Shown: in pieces, positions 50,930-64,000 of the stretch
Layout: every line of letters starts with the position of its first letter
Position numbering within the stretch: the first letter of the stretch is position 1
DNA from: Apostichopus japonicus
Lineage: Eukaryota > Echinodermata > Holothuroidea > Aspidochirotida > Stichopodidae
Direction: 5' to 3'
DNA length: 64,000 nucleotides
Assembly (NCBI RefSeq): GCF_037975245.1
Contig: NC_092562.1
Coordinates: 28,039,554-28,103,553 of the forward strand
Position numbers and translations under genes: made by a program
The notes under the pieces: model-generated
What the model was told of the DNA's origin: nothing
The model's database searches: none
Seen by the model: only the letters and a program-made list of their open reading frames with translations

Positions 50930-51470
50930 GTAGCGTGTCCGTAACTTATTCTAAACTGCTTTATTTAGCTTACACAACCACTGATTTTCTGGTAGCGTGT
51001 CGGTACGGTGACAGCAGAACCACAGAACCGAGAAACCGTTTCCAAGACAATATGCGCTGCTGGATTATTCGCTCACTACTATATAAACCATTTTAGTCAG
51101 ATTTAAACATTGAACTGTTTTATTTAGCTTTAACATTTTCCAGTACAGTAGCCTGTCGGTACGGAGACAGCAAAACCACAGAACCGAGAAACCGTTTCCC
51201 ATGACAAAATGTTGCTAATGGATTGTTCCCTCACTGCTATACAAACCACTTAAATCAGATTCACACTTTGAACTGTTTTATTTAGCTTTTCCATTTTTAG
51301 CAGCCTGTCGGTACATTGACTACAAAACCACAGGACTGAGAAAACCGTTTCCACATGAAAAAAAATTAAAAGTTTGCCAAGTACTGGATTATTCCCTCAC
51401 AACTCTTGAAACCATGTTAGTCATATTATACATGACTGTTTCATTTATCTTATAATACGATTACTGATTT
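50930..51470. repeat. Tandem array of about 155 bp, three full units
   Basis: TGTCGGTAC at 50999, 51155 and 51307; each unit carries ACCACAGAACCGAGAAACCG, GGATTATTCCCTCAC and GAACTGTTTTATTTAGCTT. Partial units lie on both sides. Confidence 0.88.
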
Positions 51471-51859
51471 GCCTCTTAGACACTCACAAATTCTCTTAAA
51501 TTATACTCTTTCAAAAATTTCATCTGAGAGACTGAGACCTTCTTTCGCATTCCGTATTTATTCTGTTTTCAAACGATCTGGTGTCTTCTATGGAAATTTC
51601 ATGAATTTAAAAGTGGCAGAATTTGTATACAGTAGAACTTTGGCGAGGTTATTGTGGCAGGGGTGCAAGTGACAAGCAGGTGTAGTAATAGGAAAGTGGT
51701 AGGTTCAAAAAAAAGCTCCCATAACTTGCTTTGAAGAAAATGGGTTCCCATGGGTTCCCATGATCTATGGGTACAGAACCTGAAAATTGTTTCCCATAAA
51801 AATGCAAAACATCTATCCACTTGTCAAGAGTTAACTGAAGACTCAAGTTTTTCTGTTGT

Positions 51860-51990
51860 TGTTTTCCACTTTTTGAAGCGCCATGGGCAGTTACTTGTTT
51901 CCTTGAGTGGCGCTATATAATCTACATGATTATGATTATTATGATTATGATTATTATTATGATTATGATTATTATTATTATTATTATATA
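51860..51990 (+). mobile_element. LINE-like 3' tail and ATTATG microsatellite
   Basis: GAGTGGCGCTATATAATCTA resembles the GGCGCTATATAAAT end at 35346, followed by a tail grown into (ATTATG)n/(ATT)n repeats (51926-51988). Confidence 0.55.
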
Positions 51991-51999
51991 AGCTCTGCC

Positions 52000-54900
52000 T
52001 ACATATATGCTATACTGAATTTTAAGACACCTCGGCGACAGACCTCTTCCCAATCTTTATGTGCATCATCATCATTGTCATCAAGTGCTTTCCGATGGTT
52101 CGGCTGTTCAATCCATGTAACCACTACTCGTACCATGTTATACCGTCAGCTGTCCAAGTTCATTTCATACTCATAACGATTGTTAACAAGCTTGTCATTG
52201 TGCTCGCAATTAGTAAATGTTCTTTGAAGTCAAGATCCCTTAAGTCTGTACATTGTGGTCATTATCATAAGTCTGTTAACATACGTAGCAATAACTACTG
52301 CTGCAGTATGAGTAATATCAGGCAGGTCCTGGCCAATCTCGTCTGCAGTATAGATCCCCACAAGCATGCTCTGAGTAAATTAGGACTAAGGGAAGTACTT
52401 GAACAATTGATGGTCTTGGAGCCATGGCTTTGTTTTCCTGTCAGCCCTTTAAATGCCAGGAGAGGTCTGACTATATATCCGTCCTTTTAAAAGTGTCACA
52501 ATCTGCTGGCCAGTATTTGTAAATGCCACCTGCCGTTTGGAGGTATTTTAATAGGAAATTGTATATTGGAGCAATTAGGTCTGGTATCAATTAGTCATCG
52601 ATTAATAAGACAAAGCCACTAGTAGCTAGCTGCCAGACAGATCGTGTCAATAATCAGTGCGGTGTATTCTAAAACGTAAAGTTCTGTCTGTTAATTCTGG
52701 ACTCCGTGGGGGTAAGACGCTACCATCAAGTTTACTCGCTCATTTTGGAAGTTAATTTTACAAATGAATTTGACCAGCATGGGCTGTGGCATATCCAAAT
52801 TTCAATACTTGTTTCTGTTCATTCTTCAAACGTTGTTAAATTGACGGCTAATTTGCTCTCACAGTGCTGAAATTTCCAAAGAAAAAAGATTTATAGTTAA
52901 ATTTAATTTCTTTTAACTAAAATTTTGATCAGTTAACTGAATTCATTTATTCAACAGTCACTCTGTTTTGGGGAAACTTGAAAGTCAATAATTTTTCCCC
53001 CCTTTTTTTGGGGGGGGGGGTTTCTCATAATACATGCAAGTCTGCAACCAACCTTTGGAGATTAGAAAATTGTAGATATTGTTTGGATCTCCTATCTTTT
53101 CCTTGAGGGTATATGTGACCTTTCCATCTGGTTCGTGTTACCACTTCTAGGGCCTCCGAATTTGCTTTTTGGAGCCATATTAGAACTCAAGAAATACCTT
53201 TATAGCCCCACAATTATTTGCAAAAATTTGTATAAAATAAAAATATGGAAATAAATTTTTCTCCTCAAACTGCTTTTGCCTCTTACAGTAGGAGGGAGGA
53301 AGACAAGAACGTAATATTGATATTTTTTATTGGGGGGGGGGAAGGGGACACAAACCCAAATATCATCTTTGGCATGACCGAGATATTTGTGGAGTCTGCA
53401 ATATCCCCTAACTTTCGTAAAAAAAAACAGCGAGATATGATTGGCATATAATCTGTTGTGCGGGCTTGCAAATTTTGATTGAAGTTTGTAGAATCTACGT
53501 ACTTGTTAAATAATCTGGCAAATTCTATGCAGCTCAAAATGTTTCAAGACAGATTATGCAATAAAAATAAATGAATATTTATATATATGAAATTTGCATA
53601 GAACAGTTTCATTTTCACCGAGCTTTTAGGGCAGTATAAGCTGGAAAGATCCAAGTTTAAATTTGGCAAACACACATTGAGACATTAAAAGTACCAGCTG
53701 GATGGTGTCGGTTTGTAAATCTGTGATGTCATAGTCTTACTTTCTTTTCATATTTAAAAGAATTAATGTGAACAGTGTTGATCGTAGAATATTGTAGATT
53801 CAGCAAATTGGCACAGCCATCACCATTAAAGAAAATTTGTCCAATAATTAAGTGAGAAGCAGAAAAGATTTGTAGCAATCCCTCAACCATCTCATAGACG
53901 TGCATTTTACGTATTTTAAGCCAGCAAATCCCTTTAATAATTTCTTAGTTGGACATGACATTGTTTATATACTGTGACCAACCAATACTTAAATTAGAGA
54001 ACACAACTCTTGAGGCAGTGACGTTAGCTAGGCCATCACTGTAGTTGCATTAGCATTTGAATATAGATAATTAGATAATTCAACAACAATACCATAGTTT
54101 TGATTTTCATCGTTAAGATAACAAATTATGATGTCCTTGCTCCACGACTGCTAATTTTACTTTATTTCGTTTTTTTCTCCTTTTCGTGCAATTTGTTTCT
54201 CAAGAACTGAAAAAAGCAATAATTTGGCAGAACTTTTCTAAATTATTGGTTTGCATTAATTATTACAACCAGAAGGGCAAACTATGCAAATAGCTTGTCA
54301 TCGTATCAAGGGTAAATGAAAATATGTCAAAGTGTATGACATGTGCAGTAGAATAATTTAGTAAAAACTTTGATGAAGCTCTTTTTTCCGCCTTTGTCAT
54401 CCTTGTAGGATGTGATGTGATTTGACTGTAAATTATCACAAGAAGTATTAGAATTTGAGTCATTTCAGCCTAGAGATACATAATTTGTGTTATATTTTAA
54501 ATGTATATATCAAAAATTGTAGCTCGATGCTGAAGGTTATAACATTTCGAGAGGCGATGAATCTTAAACATGTTTTTTAATTTTTATCTTTGGGCTATTT
54601 TTCCTACCATTAGAATCTACAGTACTTATATGATAGAAGCAATAGGCACCAAATGTGTCAAGAGTTAGTTAGTACTGTAACTAAATGAATTCTTTTGGAT
54701 GGAAAAAGTCCACTCTTTTGGCCGTTCAGGGATGGAACCCATGACCTCTCAGATGGTATTGTAAGGTCAATGCTTCTTCTTTCGATCCACTGGCCATTCA
54801 GGGAAGGAACCCACAATCTGTGGGTAATGTTACTCTGGTACCGTTGTGGTTCATGTGTGAAGTTCATGTCCCCATCCAGCCAAAGTGGGTCTTGACAGTT

Positions 54901-55200
54901 TCACATTCTAGCTAATCCAATATACCAGACTGTTATGTTACCAGCGGGGTGTAAGCAATTACCGATTGATATCTGAGTGACATGTCTTGATTTTCAAGCT
55001 GTTTAGAAAAGGTTTTATACCGGCATGTGTCCATGGATTCTCTACCATGTCTGACAGCAGTTGTTTATGTAAGAAACTTGACAAAGAAGTGGAAAGTAAA
55101 TATTACTTACAATGGTAATTTTCTGGTAACACACATCATGTGAGACCCACGCAGGAGGATGGAATCATTGGTTTGTATGAAGCCACCAGTAATTCAGGGC
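52000..55200. other. Non-coding stretch, no gene recognised
   Basis: Contains a 143-codon + frame at 52059-52490 without recognisable domain. Twice-repeated CATTCAGGGA-GGAACCCA near 54725 and 54793 suggests a decayed repeat. Confidence 0.35.
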
Positions 55201-55210
55201 TCTACCGGAG

Positions 55211-55784
55211 CCTGGTTCACATTTGAGTATTGAAAAAGGGTGGTCTGATGCAGCAAGGGGGTGGGGGGGATCAACTTTGTAGGGTGAACACTCGAGTACT
55301 TACAGTAGGATCAGATACATAATCTTCCCTTCGGGTAGGAACCAGACCCCAAACGGAAGGGCGATCAAGATGGTTAGCGTGAACGCTTGGGGATCACGCG
55401 ACCCGAAATCTCCCAGTCACTTGCCCTCTCATCAGTTCAGCCTAAACAGAGAGCAAAGTAAAACAAAACTGTTAGCAAACTGCTTATCCACTAGCAGGAT
55501 CTTCCTTAAACTATGTTCAGCCTCTAAGGAAGATTTTATTGAAATGTTACACATAAACAGGGAGCAATGAGAGTGTATTTAAGGGTAGGCAGGTGCACTG
55601 TACAGTGGGTATACATAATGAACTGATTGATCAGAAACGATCATCGTGACCATTTCGGGTTTGGGTAACGCTCTTTCATTCGAAATTGGTCCGCCCGCCG
55701 ACATCTGGGATCAGCTATATTCCCTCCCAGCGGGAAGATAAGATCCTGATCCTCCTTCGTGTGAACTCTCAAATGTGAAGCAGG
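55211..55784. mobile_element. Possible DNA transposon remnant with 17-bp inverted ends
   Basis: CCTGGTTCACATTTGAG at 55211-55227 and its inverted counterpart CTCAAATGTGAAGCAGG at 55768-55784 match in 16 of 17. The 540 bp between has no transposase frame. No target duplication was seen. A related motif (ATCTCAAGCAGG, AGTGAACTCTCACTCTC) occurs near 32224-32300. Confidence 0.5.
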
Positions 55785-56414
55785 CCTTGGATGAAGATAT
55801 TGTACGCAGGTTTGGTTAAGTGAAGTAATTTACCTCTTTTGCATTAATATGTCTGTGTGATGTCAGATTTCATAGATTGGTTCATGGGTTCTTTCATTCT
55901 TTCTCTGATAAATTGCTTTTCTGAATTCACTCGGACTGTGAGTCAGAGTTAATGGAGAAGAAAAATGTCCGAGGCCCAAGTTTGAAGGAGTTATAGTGGA
56001 TACATCCAAATTGTCGCGGTCTGTCTTGATTGAGTAAAGTGTTATGATTATTATTAAAGTAAGGTATCAAAACAGATCGTTGCTATACAGTCAGATGAAG
56101 ACAAATCCAGCAAACTGGTTAAATTTAAAGTGATTCTCATTTTGAAAGAACGAAACAAGTCACCTACCCAGGTTGTGGTGAAATAAAACTGACTTTTTCA
56201 AAAGTTTTCAAATGGATAGATTGCTCTGACAGATAATTGCATGTCGCAGGAATTTGTAAGTCAGGTCTCATATTAAAGCAATGTTACAATCTCTGTTAAA
56301 AAAATAAAGATGCAGAAATCTTTTTAAACTTGATAAATATTTCAATTTTTATTTATTTTTGGTTCCTTGCTTTTTTCCTGTTAAAGCTGCTAATAGGTTA
56401 ATGACACTTATACT

Positions 56415-56621
56415 CCAAAACTTACTGGTTTGGATATTTACAAGTGACGAGCTTACCTGTCTCCCCACTTTGGTTGGTAGAATGAGAAGGAAGGGCGGTG
56501 ACCCGTGAAGCCGGGTCACAGAGGGTGCACAGTGTTAAAAGGTTACCAGGACATTCTAGGCGCGGTAGAATGAGTGTGCTAAGGTTGTGGGGAGACAGGT
56601 AAGCGAGGAGCGAAGTAAATA
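56415..56621 (-). mobile_element. Palindromic MITE, full-length, reverse orientation
   Basis: Starts CCAAAACTTACTGGTTTGGA, ATATTTACAAGTGACGAGC, TTACCTGTCTCCCCAC; ends GTGTGCTAAGGTTGTGGGGA, GACAGGTAAGCGAGGAGC, GAAGTAAAT. Opposite orientation to the copy at 46721, with GTGCACAGTGTTAAAAGG in the middle. It is the best copy to define the family. Confidence 0.85.
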
Positions 56622-56858
56622 GCACTGATGCCTTATCTTGATGGCCTAAACAATCTTGTTTCAGTTTGTGACAGGTTCCATGCAATCGTACAAGTAATTG
56701 TACTTAAGTTTGTTTACTTCTTTCCAACAGGAATGTTGATTGTAAAGAATGAGCAAATTAAAGTTTTGCTGATATGAAAAGGATGTAAACTGTTGTGATA
56801 TCCATCACTTTGTGTGTGCTTGTGTATGTGTGTGTATGTGTTTGTGTGTTACTATAAT

Positions 56859-57733
56859 GGTATGTATGATAGCTGATCTCTTCTAGATAAATATAGTAAC
56901 TCAATCCCCCTCCTCCCCACTCCTTCCCTCCCCTCCCCCTCCCCACCCCCTTGAAATTACAGCCAATAAGTTCAAGCTTCTAACAATACTGTGAGTCAAT
57001 CAGGTTTCCAACAGAATGGCTGTCTGCATGGTCATAGATCTGATCCAAAGATGAGACACATTGTGAATGGTATTTAAGTTTTGACAAAACTTTTGATCCA
57101 TCTTTAAATATGAAACAATCTCTGTCTGACCTTGGCAAGGAGATCTATGCATAAACACTGAGCTAGCTCTCTCTATAGCTCTACAAACACACTGGCTTCT
57201 TCTAAAAATATTGCATCCTAAAAATTACATGTAGATATCCTAACAATAATTATTAAAGCAATAAAAATCAGAAATTAAAGACGAAAGCAATAAAATATGA
57301 CAGCATACAATAAAATTAAAATACTAAACTATTACAGCCGAAAATTAGTAACAATAAGGCTATCAAAATAAAATTAGAAAATAAATTTTAATATACAACA
57401 AACAAATGATGTCATGGTATGCATGATAGCTGATCTTTTCTAGATAAATATTTTAACTCAACCTCCCCCTACCCCACCCCCTTGAAATTACAGCCAATAG
57501 ATTCAAGCTTCTAACGATACTGTGAGTTTATCAGGTTTCTGACAGAATGGCTGTCTGCATGGTCATGGATTTCCAATCCAAAGATGAGACACATTGTGAA
57601 TGGTATTTTAGTTTTGACAAAGATTTTGAACCATCTTTAAATTTTTTGAAACAATCTCTGTCTGGCCTTGGCAAGGAAGATCTATGCATAAACACTGCTA
57701 GCTCCACCTAGCTCTACAAACACACCGGCTTCT
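56859..57733. repeat. About 330-bp direct duplication
   Basis: 56859-57202 and 57416-57733 align over their whole length, from GGTATG-ATGATAGCTGATCT through GAAATTACAGCCAATA, GGCTGTCTGCATGGTCAT and CTCTGTCTG-CCTTGGCAAGG to ACACNGGCTTCTT, with scattered substitutions and small indels. The 210 bp between is AT-rich. Confidence 0.88.
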
Positions 57734-57734
57734 T

Positions 57735-60700
57735 GCTCTCTTGGCTTCTTGCTCTCTTGGACGAAAGATTCTACTCCCAATTTATAAGCAAGCAATAAAT
57801 TGCAGTTGAATATGGGGGGACCCATCAATCATAAAAGAAGAGAAAAGGTTAAACAATTTGCAATCTGAAGAAATATTGATTTTGGAAACCCATCTCAGTT
57901 ACCAAAATAAACTCTGGTATGCTATTAATCTTTCATCATTCTTCAAGACTATTCCCATGTTAAGTTATAGAAATACTCAAAAAAAAAAGAAAAACTTTGG
58001 TTAAAAAAAAAAAAAAGGCGAAAAAAGAAGATGATTTGAGAAGTTAGAATCTGAGCTGTACTGGCTGTAGAGTTCTTGATGAAAATCACCTTGAGAAAGC
58101 CATTAATCTCTCCCCTAATGCATAATGGCTCTGGGATATTATTATTATTGTTACTATATTTGCTGTACATAGGAACATTTCGCATCAGGTTGGCGATATA
58201 TCTATATCAAAGCTTAATTCTTCAAACCAGCAGGATAATTCAAGATTTAACCAGCGCACTTAAAAGATTTAGTATAATATTATAATATCAGGGAAGCTTT
58301 AGGTTGTTCGGAGACAAGCATGTGGATTTAATTTCATGCTATGATATGATTGCAGATGGTATTGGTATATATACTGTATTTATATACTGTATTACTATTG
58401 ATTGGATTCATGATTCAAATATTCTCATTGAATGGATATATTCCAGTGGCGGAGAATGTGACACTTATATAGATAACACAAATATTCGACACTATCAGTC
58501 CGAAAACTCCATTTCGGTATCTTTGTCAATATCTTTATCAATACCTTAAACTCCTGGTACATTAATGGGTGATTGAAGTGAACCTGTTCTGGACTTGCTA
58601 AACCCTTACGTAATTCTTCACTGCAGTGAATCACATATGTGTGGTCTATGACGCCATAACGGCAAATGTTCTTCAAACGTTTTACTTTCATTTTATAATC
58701 TTCTATAGCTGTTTTATCCTGGAAAGCTGATATATTTTGGATGTTTTGTTTCAGCCGTCATTTAAGGCTCTCTCTGTATGTTAGAATTTCATCAAAATGC
58801 AATTTATTATAATTTCTTTTGTTCAAATATTAGTTTCCTCATGAGAAACAATTGAGTTTTAAATATTATTATAAATACAAACCAAATCATTTTCAGCTGA
58901 ATGGCCCTGATGTGCATCATTTCACTTTCGCTGTTGCCAAATACATTCATAAAATATTTCCATTATCATTGTAAAGATGTTTTTATCATCTTTGTCATAT
59001 AAAATGCTTTGATGATGCTTTCAGGTGGTTTTAGCCAGGTTACAGATGTAGAAAGTTTCATGCATTTTTTTACGATTAAAGCAATCAACTACAGCTACCA
59101 GAATGTAATATTACTTTTGATGGGTTTTCAAAACTTTTGCCACTCAGACACTTCCATAAATATTAGTTTTGATGCCACAGAAAAATGTGAAACCAGAATT
59201 TTTTCAAAAAGCTCTCAGTTTCGCTGACGGTGTGTGATAGTGAAACTTCCCTGCATTAGAGGATAAATAATTTGATTGACCAGAACATTTTCAGTATTGG
59301 ATTCTATAGAAAATGAACCAAACTCAACAATCATCAATTTAGTCTTTTTAAGTGCTTATTAAAAATCACATCATAGTATCACCTTCCTTAACCTAGATAG
59401 ATAAAGGGTATCGTTGTTTGTCATATTATATTTCTTTGCCAATGAAATGCTCTTTATATTTACTAGGATATAGAACACAGAAGGTTGTCACTGAGGGTGG
59501 GGGGGGTGGAAGGGGAATGGGGGGTTCATCAGTTTGTAACGGTTTGAGATTATCATCTATGAAAAATGAAAAATGAAAGGCAAATTCATACCAGCAGTAT
59601 TTGCAAGAACATAGCGTACAAATTTTTCAGAGAAATCATATTATCTTCACATGACTTGTAAATGTTTACAATAAGGGCATGATGTTCTAGTGAAGACTGA
59701 TGAAATTTTACTAGATTTGTCTTTGAAGACCAGCATATATACCAGCAGCAGTCTTAACGATCTCACACAAGTGGCTTGTACGTACAGTGATTTATCAAGT
59801 CACTGGCTTGTGTATCACACACAACATGAAAGTAGGGCTTATTCAGCAGCATTCAGTGGTCTATTATTAGGGGGAAGACTAATTGAAGTCTGTGCAAATG
59901 CAGCCACAGAATAAGGCCCTAATTTTATACCAAAAGTTCTTTCAACTTCCTGAATTTGTCTTACCATAATTCTTTTTGTTTTCTGTAGTTTGTCAAAAAA
60001 AAAGATGTGCATCTCATATAAAATATATCAAACTTTTTTTCCTGTCAAATACAAGGTATTCAGGCTGTCTTACCTGGTGTTGATACCAGGACCTGAATCA
60101 TACCATGTTTATTATATGGGGAGGGGGGAGGGAAACTGTAATTGCAATATTGTTCAGACAAATTACGTCTTAAAAAATGTTACTCAAATAATAAGTTCGC
60201 TTGGTCATGGTGTATATATGTAAATATTTACCACATACAATGTACATGTACAAATTTCGCTAGGCGTGGATTATTAATGGATACTGTACTGTACGGAAAT
60301 AGTTTAGCTTGACCGATGGATTTCATGCCTTTTCAGATTACTGTTGGATTACCGTTTACAATATATACCGTTACTTCCTGTTCTCAATCACTTCTGACAT
60401 TTAGTGTTGCATTTTTGCTACATATTTAATATTTTAAATACCAATTAAAATTCCCAGAATTCATGTGTGGGATTTAAGATCCATAATTTATGAGATGTGT
60501 CTCATCATATCACAGATGGAATCATACAGTACAAGCTGCATCTCTGTTTATATTGATCACATATCACGGGTGGGGAAAAGTTAAATTTGGCAGCAATATT
60601 GTAAATTTTGGAAAAATATCACGCGATAAGGAGCTTTGGATGTTTAGCCAAACTGGTAGATTTTTTTTGTAAGCGCTTGTATTTTTAGACTGCAAGTAGA

Positions 60701-63130
60701 TGCAAACTTCTAGGCCTTGTAAAATTTTAATTGCTTCATGTACTGTTACTCATGGTTTCAAACTGAGAATCTTGAAGTTTGGAAATTTGGTAACATTATT
60801 ACTAAGTTGCAAGTATAGTATTAACCCTAATCAGTTAGAATTATTTGAAAAGGAAGTCTTTCCTATAACCCCACCCACCCACCAACCAACCCAGCCACCC
60901 ACCCACCCACCTGTCCACCCATCCCACCCGTTGTCTCTCAATCCTCATACATACAGTATAGAGAATTGGACGGGGAATAATTTATTGTTCAAATCTTGTC
61001 TAGCACTTTTAAGGGCTCTGAGTTTTTTTCCTTTCATTAGTACAGTACTGTAGTTCCTGTGTAGAAAACTGCTACATCTTTACACTTGTATCACCTGACA
61101 CCTTGACCATTTTATATTTATATAGAATCCTGTGACGTGACACAGGATAAATTATTCCCTGCTCTGTGAATTAGCAATGGTAGACCATCTCTAGTAACAT
61201 AAATTGAACTGGTCTGCTGCTAATTCTTGATCAAGAGTTCAACAGCATCATGATAATCACTTCACTTATTTACACAACTACTTACCTAAATGCCTTCTTT
61301 CTCACAATCAAAGCGTCCCATTAATACCACAGAATAGCTTAAATTGTTACTTATCTAAAGCAGTGTCCTTCGTGCCACTTTAACAAGTATTGTTATTTCA
61401 CTCTGGGGGGGGAGGGGGGGGAGGGGGAGGGGGGGGCTTTAAAGGGATATTCAGGTGGCAGACAAAATAGAACTTAAATCAAAGAGCAAAATATTTCACA
61501 GTGCTGTGAGATTAAATTCCAGATGTATATTTGTGATTGATTGTAACCAATCTTGAGTGGCTATAAACCGTCAACAAGTCCAGGATGTTGGATCACAGTA
61601 GGGGGTCTGTGATGTCATCTGCAGGGGGAGGTGAGGAGGGGGGAGAGGGGAGGATGTGTTTTTGAAAAGCTTTACTTTCCATTTATTTATCTTCTTGTTC
61701 ATTTATTCTTGAAACATGACATGTTTGCTTATAGAGCAGTTAATGTCGTTCCTTTTGTCAGAATTTGATCCAAATTATTTTTCCTCTGTGGGGTGATAAA
61801 AATGATTGACATATTTTAACGACAAACAGAGACATTTCCAGCCCAATTACTGCCCTAGATGTGACATCACTTTATCATTCTGCTAACTGTTGCCAGATCC
61901 TGCATATATATGACAAAATATCACCAACTTTAAAAACTTCATAAATCATTGTGTACAAAAATGCTATGAGGTTTTATGTGGTTTTATGAAGCCTTAAAGA
62001 TTCAGAAAATTTTTCAACTATTTTGGGGCTTTATAGCTCAGTCATCGTCAACCAATTAAGTGCCAAGGAATCCTTTAAATGATACTGTATATATGGGAAG
62101 ACCACTGAGATAGGTTATGTCCTTTCAAAACATGAAAGAAAAAAGAACGAGTCATTCATGCTCACTTCTAGCAGATTTGCATCGTCTCTTTCTGGCCTTG
62201 CTTATTGATTGGTCTATAGTACTGGAGTACATTGTTTTATAGTTCCAGCACTTCATTCCAAGCACCAACCTCTCTGTGGTTTTGTATTGGCAGAATAATC
62301 AACCATCCAGAAACGACAAATCTCTGGATGGATCATTGTTTTAACTCCTCATGTGGAATTGTTTATATCGTTGTCAATTGAATTTATGTCTTTCTTTAAT
62401 TTCGTCGTTACCACCAGCATATTCTGGTACTACTGGTGATATCTTGTTTCATGTTGGATTATTAATCTGGACCAATCCTATTACTTTTTTTTGGGGGGGG
62501 TGGACGGTTGGAGGTGCTCTAGTGATATAAATTAAATATAATGTAATGTTCGTCTAATGTGTATTGACATATGGGTGTATTCTTTAAAACACAGAGAATG
62601 AGGCAAAAGAACATGATTGTGTTCGTGTGTTTCCAGCTTGGTCTAATTGTTTTAAGAAGAAGGTTAGGGTAGCAACGGAGAAGGGGGTGGGGAGAAAGGG
62701 GGAGGGGCGGGAAGGGAGAAGGGGAGGGGCAACAAGGGAGAAACCATAGGGAATACTTCATTACTCTACAGTGTGTGTTATTACTTCATGATGGGTGGTA
62801 TGAGTGAGTGTGCACTTTATTTTTTACTATGTTCAACCCATGGAAAGGAATCAGATAAGCTGCTCCCCTGAAACTATAATTGTGATCTATGTTTCATAAG
62901 TCTGATTAATGTACAATTTATGTGGATGAAGGGAAACATTCACTATATTGACTATGTGGTTTCATGTATTACAGTATAAGATATCATTAATACTGATGAA
63001 TCTTGTTTCACACCGGGTGGATATTTAATTTCTAGGAGTCTTGGTCTACATATAAAGTATAGCAAACATATGTACAAATTTACCATATGTCTGAAGTATA
63101 TTCCAAAGTACTGTAGAAAAGGCTTGTATT
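57735..63130. other. Non-coding stretch, no gene recognised
   Basis: AT-rich. It holds an (ATT)n end at 58139-58150, a CCCA microsatellite at 60882-60925 and G-runs at 59501-59525, 61405-61437, 61623-61655 and 62489-62502. Open frames are short and without motifs. Confidence 0.4.
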
Positions 63131-63131
63131 G

Positions 63132-63220
63132 TATTTACTTTGCTGCTGGCTTACCTGTCCCCTCACGATGTCAGCACTCTAGCTGTACTGTACCTAGAGT
63201 TAACTGGTAACTTTTTTATC
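63132..63220 (+). mobile_element. Palindromic MITE, left half
   Basis: ATTTACTTTGCTGCTGGCTT, ACCTGTCCCCTCACGATGTC, AGCACTCTAGC, TAACTGGTAACTTTTT match the family's left half and middle. Confidence 0.7.
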
Positions 63221-64000
63221 ACTGGATCCAGTCTATGACTGGCTATACTTCCAGCCAGTCATTAATCAAGACTTAATTTAAACATGCATAAAGTCTGTAT
63301 AGTCTGTAGATGAATATTTATGACTTACCACAGCCTGACAAAGGAGTAAAGAAGATCTGGTAAATTTTTATTTTTACCAACGCTAATTATGATTTTTATA
63401 CATGTGGTAGATGTTTATACACTCCCATGCAAGCAAAATTATTTTCAGAGGAACACTTGTTTTAGACCTAATTGGTTTGCAAAATGACAGTTTCACACCC
63501 TACTTTAATTTAGTTGCTGATCTAGCGACTTGAGAGCGGTTTGAGAGTAATACCTTATAAAGTTTGATAAAAATCAACTTTTTAGGTTTCCAAGGAATTG
63601 AAAATTGTTACAGGCTTGAAGTAGTCGATACCCGAATTTGCGTCTATATGTAAGTCCATCCGGCAGCGTGTTTGCATGCTCGTGAGCGCTTTCACGCGAC
63701 GCATGGTGTTTATACTTTGATTCAGAGAAATCTGTAAACAGCACTTTAGGACCGATATGAGTGCACTCTCTACAGAAACGCTGGAGAGAGCTTCTCTTTG
63801 CCAACCCCCTTCCTCAGCCTTCCCCTTTCCACTTCACCCACTCAAACATATGCCATGTGAAACATATACTCTAGACAAGAGTGGTTAATTAGCACTAAGT
63901 GTGTGACTCCATTCGTTAACTCTACACTCTCTGGCTTCTTTCAAGTGTGTTTTTCTCAGCTCTTGAATTATATTGGTAAGCAATTTGATCTTCCCTGGCC

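Noticed and set aside
52059-52490. 143-codon frame
   Set aside because: No domain or splice context, and composition like the surroundings; a chance frame is more likely.

Overview
The window is eukaryotic, AT-rich, intron-rich genomic DNA, most likely from a marine invertebrate animal. The gene structure (100-200 bp exons, introns of about 0.3-2 kb), the tRNA-derived SINEs, hAT-like and foldback DNA elements, a non-LTR reverse transcriptase remnant, GC-rich runs and many minisatellites fit an echinoderm or similar genome. The species cannot be fixed from sequence alone, and echinoderm is an inference.

0-14.1 kb: one well-supported protein-coding gene on the + strand, the orthologue of KRI1, a nucleolar ribosome-biogenesis factor and partner of KRR1. 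The window holds its last 13 exons (about 634 codons including the stop). The first exons lie upstream of the window. Exon junctions agree in phase throughout, and one intron starts with GC instead of GT. The gene is full of tandem repeats: an AT-rich array in intron 1, an 84-bp duplication across the exon 2 donor, a 21-bp array of about 65 copies in intron 6, a 54-bp array in intron 10 that carries 27 copies of the exon 10 5' splice site, and a 39/66-bp array in the 3' UTR. Introns also hold a head-to-head pair of SINEs and an LTR with a polypurine tract.

14.1-27.3 kb: mostly non-coding. It contains a second SINE type just past KRI1, a small hAT-like element set between G-runs, a degenerate minus-strand non-LTR reverse transcriptase, an 83-codon open frame without any ATG that encodes a possible membrane segment (23.3 kb), a (TA)n block with a truncated SINE, and local tandem duplications.

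27.3-64 kb: a TATA box, initiator and strong splice donor at 27.3-27.4 kb look like the promoter and non-coding first exon of a second + strand gene. A good exon with two overlapping short reading frames at 41.7-42.0 kb may belong to it, across a 14-kb intron. The remainder is intron-like or intergenic DNA with a dispersed palindromic MITE family whose arms contain the consensus 5' splice site CAGGTAAG, a complete 1054-bp hAT-like non-autonomous element with a perfect 8-bp target-site duplication, LINE-like 3' tails ending in (ATT)n, tandem repeats and G/C homopolymers.

The most unusual signal is the repeated duplication of 5' splice sites: twice by tandem duplication inside KRI1, and genome-locally by a mobile palindrome that carries one in each arm.
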